Made by a program: the position numbers and the translations under genes. Positions 58,301 through 64,000 of a stretch of DNA of 64,000 bases are shown here, piece after piece. The stretch comes from G964020105 sp964020105 (lineage in GTDB: Bacteria > Pseudomonadota > Alphaproteobacteria > WRAU01 > Hepatincolaceae): the NCBI GenBank assembly GCA_964020105.1, contig OZ026535.1, forward strand, positions 1,116,001-1,180,000. Direction: 5' to 3'. Position 1 is the first letter of the stretch, and every line of letters begins with the position of its first letter. The notes under the pieces are model-generated. The model was not told where the DNA came from. It made no database searches and saw only the letters and a program-made list of their open reading frames with translations.

Positions 58301-60340
58301 ACTATCAAAAATTACCTTCTCAAGACGCTCTAACTTTTTTTCTATATTACTTGTTTCAACCTCAACAGAAGCATTCCCAGTAGGCCTTATTTTAGCTTCA
58401 AGTCTTTCTAGATACTTGTTAACATTTACAAATCTTTCTTTTTCTATACTATCTCTTAGGTTTTCTAATCTACTGTCTTCAATTTTTTCTAGCTTTTTTT
58501 GAATTTTTTCTAAAGCACTCATATGTTCATTCGTATGCGATGTCGTAGATTCTCTAGACAGACCCAACTTGATAGCTTTAATATCATCACTTAAAGCTTG
58601 AACTTTATCATTATAAGAAGAATCTTTCAAAGAGGACGCACCATGTAATTCTAACTTATCTAATCTTTTTTGAATGCTTTCAATTGTGTTAAATAACAAA
58701 GAATCTTCAGTTGTTTTCCCATGTTTATTCCCTCTATCCTCTGCAACAAGCATAGCTTTCTCTGCCCCATAAAACTGATCATGCTCTATTTTAGATTTTA
58801 AATCTGCTATACGATCTCTTTCTAAGTTATCTAATTTATTTCTTATTTCAACTAATGCTTCCACATCTCTTATTTGTTTGTTTTGCATAGGAACAGTAGT
58901 ATCAATTTTAGATTCTAGCTTATCAAGATGTCTTGCTAAATCATCTATTTTTTTACTTTCACTTACTAACCTAATATCATTAGCTCTGACCTGTTCTAAG
59001 TTTTCTAGTTTTCTTTTAAGATCACTTAATGTGTTGACACTATCCCTGCAATGAGCGCTGTCCTTAGAATAAGTATTCAAAGTGTTTTTTATACCATCTA
59101 ATACTTCTGAATCGTTTATTAGTCTGTTTTGCGTTGGCACAGCGATATTCATTTTAGACTCTAATTTATCAAGATGTCTTGCTAAATCATCTATCTTGTC
59201 ATTCTGACTTACAGAGCGGATATCCTCAGTTCTATTTTGCTCTATAATATCCAGTTTTCTTTTTAAATCATTCATAATATCTGTATTATCTTTATTATCA
59301 GAACTATCTTTAGAATAACTGTGTAAGATATTTTTTATAGCTTCTATATCTTTAGCTTGATTATTTTGCAATGGCGTAGCCGTATCCATTTTAGATTCTA
59401 ATCTATCAATGTGCCTTAATAAGTCATCTATTCTTCTACTTTCATTTAACAACCTAATCTCATCAACTCTACTTTGCTCTAGAATGTCTAGTTTTCTTTT
59501 AATATCTCCAATGGTGTTTATACTGTCAGCTACCTGCTTATTATTTAACTTATTATAAACATCCCCTATATTTTTTTCTAAATTGGTAAGCTTATCATTA
59601 TCTAACTTATCTCTTAGAAAGTTAATTTTTGTATCAATATTATTATTATCTACTCTGTTGCCAAGGCTTCCGATATCCTTTGAGATTGAGCTAAGCCTTT
59701 CTTGGTCATATCCTGAGGGAATTCTATCAATTTTATCTCTAAGAGAATTGCTATCTACTCTGTTGCCAAGGCTTCCGATATCCCTTGAGATTGAGCTAAG
59801 CCTTTCTTGGTCATATCCTGAGGGAATTCTATCAATTTTATCTCTAAGAGAATTGCTATCTATTCTGTTGCCAAGGCTTCCGATATCCCTTGAGAGAGAG
59901 TTGAATCTTTCTTGGTCATATATTGGTTGTAATCTCTCAGCATAGGAAGGCTCATAATTATCTACTTTTCTAGGCTGATTTTCTTTATAAGGCTGATTAT
60001 AAAAATAATTATTAGCAAGATGACCACTAGATGGTTGCTCTTTCCTGATGGTTTCTTTCTCATTATATGCTGATTGCTCAGGTATTGGTAAAGGATTGTT
60101 TTCTCTTTTTCTTTCGAGATTAGACATACTTGTAGGTGTGCTATTTATTTCAGATTCTGCACTAGGTATACCTCCTTGCCACTGTTTTGCCTGACCAACC
60201 AATTGCTTTGGTTTGTAAGATTTTATTTCAGTAATTTTATTTTCTAAATTTTTTCTTACAGCATCGAAATTTATATTTTTAGGATTAATATCAGCTGTAT
60301 TACTTCTTTTTGCGCACACTAAACTATCCTCAATTGACAA
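55307..60340 (-). CDS. 1,677-residue coiled-coil protein with internal duplications
   Basis: No signal peptide or membrane helix. The N-terminal 130 residues are Pro/Gln/Asn-rich and probably disordered. Residues about 135-240 hold three near-identical 35-residue repeats (unit DQERLSSISRDIGSLGNR plus VDSNSLRDKIDRIPSGY). Next come longer repeated blocks built from DLKRKLDxxEQxR and KIDDLARHLDKLESK, then a very long coiled coil rich in K, E, D, N and L to the end. An exact 39-residue duplication (DEVIEKTKVNSANTNEV...) lies near residues 805-880. It sits 52 bp before the ABC exporter gene and 131 bp after the third RTX-like gene, so it belongs to the secretion operon. It may be a secreted fibre or a cytoplasmic scaffold; I do not recognise a family. 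Confidence 0.75.
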   Translation of the reverse strand: MSIEDSLVCAKRSNTADINPKNINFDAVRKNLENKITEIKSYKPKQLVGQAKQWQGGIPSAESEINSTPTSMSNLERKRENNPLPIPEQSAYNEKETIRKEQPSSGHLANNYFYNQPYKENQPRKVDNYEPSYAERLQPIYDQERFNSLSRDIGSLGNRIDSNSLRDKIDRIPSGYDQERLSSISRDIGSLGNRVDSNSLRDKIDRIPSGYDQERLSSISKDIGSLGNRVDNNNIDTKINFLRDKLDNDKLTNLEKNIGDVYNKLNNKQVADSINTIGDIKRKLDILEQSRVDEIRLLNESRRIDDLLRHIDRLESKMDTATPLQNNQAKDIEAIKNILHSYSKDSSDNKDNTDIMNDLKRKLDIIEQNRTEDIRSVSQNDKIDDLARHLDKLESKMNIAVPTQNRLINDSEVLDGIKNTLNTYSKDSAHCRDSVNTLSDLKRKLENLEQVRANDIRLVSESKKIDDLARHLDKLESKIDTTVPMQNKQIRDVEALVEIRNKLDNLERDRIADLKSKIEHDQFYGAEKAMLVAEDRGNKHGKTTEDSLLFNTIESIQKRLDKLELHGASSLKDSSYNDKVQALSDDIKAIKLGLSRESTTSHTNEHMSALEKIQKKLEKIEDSRLENLRDSIEKERFVNVNKYLERLEAKIRPTGNASVEVETSNIEKKLERLEKVIFDSLNVGLNNDKIIATKSSDMELIEARLIDLSKKVDGLSNARVEGLHLKIDEERNINLLKTLDRLENNLSSGASPKEFFHPPKADGLSTITKQTDGLENKIDNSTLSRILNKFQDDLKTKFDEVIEKTKVNSANTNEVAILSKQLAELKDSIHNLKTINSDEVIEKTKVNSANTNEVAILSKQLAELKDSIHNLKTINSDEVINKLGMIEKLQQDFLKLSASLEKKEQEYTNNMDINKVKKSDTENTITDILKYKLASDLINEDKNNFKVADQNFSFRRGEVEQLKSIEKEEKILKNTENLVSMQNESAKIIEKIGSEIKNHTLRDKYIDRQTLIKEEIDSLRRSLEKEEQLILKLSARSGLEDRYVKDMANSLASSTKIISDSAEDTKILSKVDALSNVVAKIENMIRSNDAGLNYKKEIEESLSKLKSDNENLLRMMQNNQDTFKHQTLMLSEKSESFMNSLKEDILSSSKLENKSLVEELSFLHEKIESLRSLVNNSENNDEIKYGLRNLFDNLTNMSTLQHETISYFKKLDVIVTNSLLEIQKTAKNYGQKLLSEIGVYLNDSKDKATYFRDLKEKLDENSDQIAKFIGSNKDRHDDLVGLTVQLKSDVDDVAQTIENLFDINDKSRINLEVLVLKAEKMLESQGKVDDSVQEIKNNVSDTKDNLALNLQKTSDMVEKASQSALKDDQLLRAIENNDKTLTTVESKLTSVMSTTEDVTGNINKLRNANEIVGNSLNEKIKTSNDNLLKLHEELSSMSYKINNLEGKSVDIAQGVDEAVKTLREVEESVADVLSKIGEINTTNTLDNIIQVLADLSSDNSMIKNMVGKLNNDMNFLLGSANNIDKSIKDNFTSFMSDKDKQLSSIMADINMFNHNISSMSSGIITKDNVESLVIRLDNLMKLQEVFFDDYSKNFMDFVNKIERLDSNIKEFGNLNSLKIKKEASETFAGIRNKSQKRFTKALDVVVSSGANRDFKKPDLHGNMEYLSKEIAKKISED
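57701..57934 (-). repeat. Exact 117-bp direct duplication inside the coiled-coil gene
   Basis: 57701-57817 and 57818-57934 are identical by eye and in frame (39 codons). Synonymous positions are also identical, so the duplication is recent. Confidence 0.9.
59649..59919 (-). repeat. 105-bp in-frame tandem repeats inside the coiled-coil gene
   Basis: Units start at 59649, 59754 and 59859 (105 bp, 35 codons); the third is partial. Only a few bases differ between units (for example TCTACTC against TCTATTC), indicating recent expansion. Confidence 0.9.
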
Positions 60341-60471
60341 TACAAAACGTTACTACATTATAACCAATGTCCAACAAAATAACAATTGATTTGTCCACCT
60401 AACTAACAACTAAAAGCTATGTCCTACAAACAAAATCCCTAAGCGGCTTAGATTATTTAAAAAAATCAAAA

Positions 60472-63400
60472 CTACTTATTATTAATAATTCCATCAAAAA
60501 CGTGCTTAGCTGTTGTATCATCATCTTTTTTCAACTCATCCTCAGATTTATATACACTACTGATTTCAAACTCACTTGTTTGAGTATCTTCCATTGCAAG
60601 TAAATCTGAATAATCTTGTATATCTTCTGCTGGATTGTTTGCTAAAAGATCAGATTCTTTTTCATCAAGAGTAAGGTTATTATCCCCTTGTAAGCTATCT
60701 TGAATAATTTGCACTAGATCTACCTTGTCCTCCCCAGTAGTATTCTTAGCTAGCAAGGCAAAATTATCAGCATCATATTCTATAGTAGATGATAAATCAG
60801 CCTCATTTGTCTTAACAAAATCTTCATATTTCATTGAGTCAAGATCTTGATTTTCTTGCTGTTGTGTTTCATAATTAGCTCTTTGCACACCATAAACAGT
60901 GTTTTCTTCCTCTGGATTAAAGGTTGCAGAAATAGTGTTTACCTCTTCAGGCTGAATTAAATTGTTCCTACCATATTGCGTAGAGCTTATATTTAGAATA
61001 TCTTCCAAATCTGCGTTTAAAAGGTACATTTTTTCGCCCTTATCATTAGTAATAACGATATAGCTTCCTCCTGTATGATAAATTTTACCCTCAACATCCA
61101 ACAAAGTATCAGTATGATGTTCTAATTTATAATTAAGAGCTTCGCCTGATAATACTATTTTATCAGCTCCCTGACCAGTATCAACAACTAAATTACTATC
61201 CACATTACTAATAGTAATAGTGTCAGATTCCCTTGATAGTTGAACTTCTTGTATGCTTCTTTTACCTCTTACTAACCCGTCACCCGCAATATTAAGACTA
61301 AGAGCGGCTGTCCCTATGAAGATCTCAAAGCCGTTATATGTATGAGTGAATCCATTAACAGAGAGAGTATTTCTTGTGGCACTGCCATTGACAATATTAA
61401 AATGAGCACCAGAATTTGTTGAGGTTACTGTATCACCAATCCCACCAGCTCCATTAAAGGTAATATTACTAGATATCAAAGCTGTGTATCTAACATTATT
61501 CACACCAGCCCCTAATTCAATTGATTCAAATCCAGAGTATGAAAAAGTATTACTACCAATAGATGAAGTTATCCTACCAGCAGCACCTATGATAATAGTA
61601 TGATCAGTAGATATGGTACTAAAATCTATAGCGTCAGTAATAGCGCGTCCGGCTCTAATTTCTCCTATACCGCCTGATGCTACAGAGCCTATACTATTAA
61701 CATTAAGCCTAATTGGTGTTGTAGTATTTGCTAAAGAAACCACAGATGTTCCTTCTATAGTTAATGTTTTATTGGCAGGAGTAGTAAAGGCAAGACTATT
61801 ATTATTTAATACACCCCTAGTAAATTGGTCTGTAGTAGCCGCCGGAGTGCTAATTGAAATTAGTTGAGCTCCTCTTATTCTTAACGAATTAGGTATGGCT
61901 GTTATATCCACATTAGCATATAAAGTATTACTAAAACCAAGTGGTATCAAATTAAATACTTCAAAATTACTATAATTCACCGTTCCTAAAGTTGCAACAC
62001 TGTTATTTATAACAAGGTTATAACTCCTAGTTGCACCAGATACTATTAATGTATCCTCTCCGGCTGAAGCGTTGACTGTTTTTGTATTTTCTAATGTTAC
62101 TCTAACAGTATCATTGGCGCTACCTAAAATAAAATTATCAAAGCCCACCAAAACTATGTTAGAGTTTCTTCCAACGCTTAAAGTGCTATTTTCTAAATTA
62201 AGACTGACAGCAACACTATATTCTCCAGCAACACCACTATTATTTGCAAAATTCATATCAGAAGTTGAGTTGCCGACAATTCTATTAATTGTGGAGGAAA
62301 AACTTTGATAGATTGATAACACAGAGTTATTTGCTCTTAACTCAACTTCTGTAAAATCAAAGAAACCACTAGTTGCAACTGTTATGAAGCTCCCCTCAAA
62401 TACCATATTACCGTTATTAACAACAAGCGTATCATTACCAACATTACTACCGCCAGCTCTTATTGCATAAGGACTAGCCGTAATAGCTGTATCTACTATA
62501 AATATATCTCTTTGATTCCCTAAAGTTATTGATCCAAAACCTGTTGTTTTAAATACGAGAGTTTGAGCTGCATTATAAAAATCCAATCCTGTCGAGGTTG
62601 CTGTAATTCTAGAAGACGTACGAGAAACATTTATGTTACTTCTATTTGTAGTATCATTTACAGAAATATTTTTTAAATTAGTAGTTACATAATTATCAAA
62701 TAATAAATTCATAACTGCTGGTGTGCTGATAGAAAAATTTTCTATTTGACTAAATTTTAATAAGATAGAATTCATAGAAGTTGTTCCTCCAGTCGTAGTA
62801 GTAATAGCACCAGATAAATCTATAGATTCCTTATCTCCCACAAGAATAACTGTTAAAGATATCTCATCTACTGCTGTTGTTCCCACTATATTCAAAGAAT
62901 CCTCTGTTGCTGTTCCTGCTGACAAATCAAGTTGATACAAAGAGGTTATATTGGCTAAATTAATTGTAACATTTGTTGTTGTAGTATTAAGAAAATTCAA
63001 AGTCTCAAATCCGCTAAAAACACCAACAGATGTTCCTTGAGTAACTGTAGCACTATTAGTTCTTGCTGTTATAGACACAACACTATTTTGGGTTGCTTGG
63101 TAAAAATTAGCAACATCACCACTTGTACCGTTCAATCCGGCGTCAACATCTAAATTATTAATATCTATTGTTTTTCCTATATTGCTTTCTCCTGGAATGC
63201 TTGCCACTCCGAAAGATAAAACATCATCAAAAGCAGTGGCTACAAATACTCCTATTCCATTTGTAATAGTATCAGTATTTTGTGCTTTTACTACTGTAGC
63301 GGATCTTGCAGTTGCAACCCCTAGCAATGTAGCCTTAATAGCTGCTGCATTATTATTAGCATAAGAAATAATAGCATCTGAGTAGTTTGTTACTATATTA

Positions 63401-64000
63401 TAAGCACTTGATATATTTTGAGCATTACTAAGAACCAATCTATACTCAGTTATTCTAGAATTTCCTATGAAAGAAGTGAAATTTTCAAATCTAAGCTTAG
63501 TAGGAGTGTTCCCTTGCATAAGAGAGTTAGAATATGTATCTAAAGAGTAATTTGCCGAACCCGTTAATCTAGAAAAATCTATAGTATTAACCCCTAAGCC
63601 ACCATTAAAATTAAACGCTACCTGCGGAATAGTTTCAATCAATAAAGTATCATTTAAGGCTGTTCCAACAATGTTATCCATTCCTAAAAACCTATAACGT
63701 ATATTCTCAGGCGCACTATTGCCGTCAACCAACAACTCCGCATTATTATATTTAAAAGTAACTCCAGATATACCACTATACCCAGAAAAACTTACCGTAT
63801 CTATTCCTGCTCTCATATTAATAAATACCCTAGAGGTAAAAGTATCTAAGTTAGATTGATAAACAAAAAAATCATTATTATTTGTCAAGCGTAACTCTTC
63901 AAAAGCCTGCAACCCATCTAAGCCAGTTCCTTTATCTACTACTAAAATATTAGCAATACCAATTTTTGTTACTGTAACTCCATTAGTAAAAGTACTTGCT
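60472..64000 (-). CDS. Third RTX-like giant protein, C-terminal part (gene continues past window end)
   Basis: The frame stays open to the last base of the window; 63912 is only an internal TTG, not the start, because the sequence upstream reads VTKIGIANILVVDKGTG, then LDGLQAFEELRLTNNNDFF, like repeat units in giants 1 and 2. At least 1,175 residues are visible. RTX-like units include VGTALNDTLLIE, LGSANDTVRV and ASAGEDTLIVSG, with D-x-G-x-G-x-D-K/T units, more degenerate than in the other giants. The last 200 residues are acidic and lack the N-K-K-K...N-G-G tail of giants 1 and 2; the end is KHVFDGIINNK. It is upstream of the coiled-coil protein, ABC exporter and HlyD in the same operon, so it is the most direct candidate for their cargo. 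Confidence 0.85.
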   Translation of the reverse strand, partial: ASTFTNGVTVTKIGIANILVVDKGTGLDGLQAFEELRLTNNNDFFVYQSNLDTFTSRVFINMRAGIDTVSFSGYSGISGVTFKYNNAELLVDGNSAPENIRYRFLGMDNIVGTALNDTLLIETIPQVAFNFNGGLGVNTIDFSRLTGSANYSLDTYSNSLMQGNTPTKLRFENFTSFIGNSRITEYRLVLSNAQNISSAYNIVTNYSDAIISYANNNAAAIKATLLGVATARSATVVKAQNTDTITNGIGVFVATAFDDVLSFGVASIPGESNIGKTIDINNLDVDAGLNGTSGDVANFYQATQNSVVSITARTNSATVTQGTSVGVFSGFETLNFLNTTTTNVTINLANITSLYQLDLSAGTATEDSLNIVGTTAVDEISLTVILVGDKESIDLSGAITTTTGGTTSMNSILLKFSQIENFSISTPAVMNLLFDNYVTTNLKNISVNDTTNRSNINVSRTSSRITATSTGLDFYNAAQTLVFKTTGFGSITLGNQRDIFIVDTAITASPYAIRAGGSNVGNDTLVVNNGNMVFEGSFITVATSGFFDFTEVELRANNSVLSIYQSFSSTINRIVGNSTSDMNFANNSGVAGEYSVAVSLNLENSTLSVGRNSNIVLVGFDNFILGSANDTVRVTLENTKTVNASAGEDTLIVSGATRSYNLVINNSVATLGTVNYSNFEVFNLIPLGFSNTLYANVDITAIPNSLRIRGAQLISISTPAATTDQFTRGVLNNNSLAFTTPANKTLTIEGTSVVSLANTTTPIRLNVNSIGSVASGGIGEIRAGRAITDAIDFSTISTDHTIIIGAAGRITSSIGSNTFSYSGFESIELGAGVNNVRYTALISSNITFNGAGGIGDTVTSTNSGAHFNIVNGSATRNTLSVNGFTHTYNGFEIFIGTAALSLNIAGDGLVRGKRSIQEVQLSRESDTITISNVDSNLVVDTGQGADKIVLSGEALNYKLEHHTDTLLDVEGKIYHTGGSYIVITNDKGEKMYLLNADLEDILNISSTQYGRNNLIQPEEVNTISATFNPEEENTVYGVQRANYETQQQENQDLDSMKYEDFVKTNEADLSSTIEYDADNFALLAKNTTGEDKVDLVQIIQDSLQGDNNLTLDEKESDLLANNPAEDIQDYSDLLAMEDTQTSEFEISSVYKSEDELKKDDDTTAKHVFDGIINNK

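Overview
The window is AT-rich (most spacers and third codon positions are A or T) and looks like a reduced, host-associated alphaproteobacterium, most likely of the Rickettsiales or a neighbouring order. The best evidence is a separate F0 ATP synthase operon in the alphaproteobacterial order (atpI-atpB-atpE-b'-b), followed by aroC. Many genes are decaying. In-frame TAG, TGA and TAA stops, frameshifts and internal deletions occur in otherwise recognisable genes. Because all three stop codons are involved, pseudogene formation explains this better than codon reassignment.

Layout. 0-1.5 kb: end of a phage structural gene split by TAG (- strand). 1.5-1.8 kb: porin C-terminal remnant. 1.8-13.5 kb: a cluster almost entirely on + built from an acyl or peptidyl carrier protein, two KAS III-fold proteins, a stand-alone adenylation-domain remnant, an acyl-CoA dehydrogenase-like gene, a PLP decarboxylase, a GNAT, a LolCDE/MacB-type ABC exporter, a LolA-fold protein and two or three envelope proteins. 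This has the layout of a small carrier-protein pathway coupled to envelope export, with at least three of its enzymes broken. 13.6-17 kb: DUF1761 protein, alpha/beta hydrolase and two porins, one frameshifted in its signal-peptide region. 17.4-39.6 kb: two giant paralogous RTX-like secreted or surface proteins (about 3,600 residues each), separated by a 117-bp tandem repeat. 39.9-43.6 kb: a DUF4276/AAA-ATPase pair (possible phage defence), a DciA-like protein, a Dam-type methyltransferase and a PD-(D/E)XK-like nuclease. 43.7-48.4 kb: DsbA-like protein, F0 ATP synthase, chorismate synthase and exported MsrB.

48.4-51.8 kb is a gene-poor mosaic. It holds a 247-bp direct repeat with paired DnaA boxes, iteron-like 22-bp repeats, a protein with two HTH domains, a frameshifted SSB-like gene, a MITE-like element with 26-bp inverted ends, a shrunken TnpB remnant and a near-consensus parS site. 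Together these resemble a replicon origin or an integrated plasmid remnant.

51.8-64 kb (- strand) is a type I secretion locus: a third RTX-like giant (running off the window end), a 1,677-residue coiled-coil protein with recent exact internal duplications, an ABC exporter with a C39-like N-terminus and an HlyD-type adaptor. This exporter is the obvious candidate to secrete all three giants. No TolC-type outer membrane partner is present in the window.
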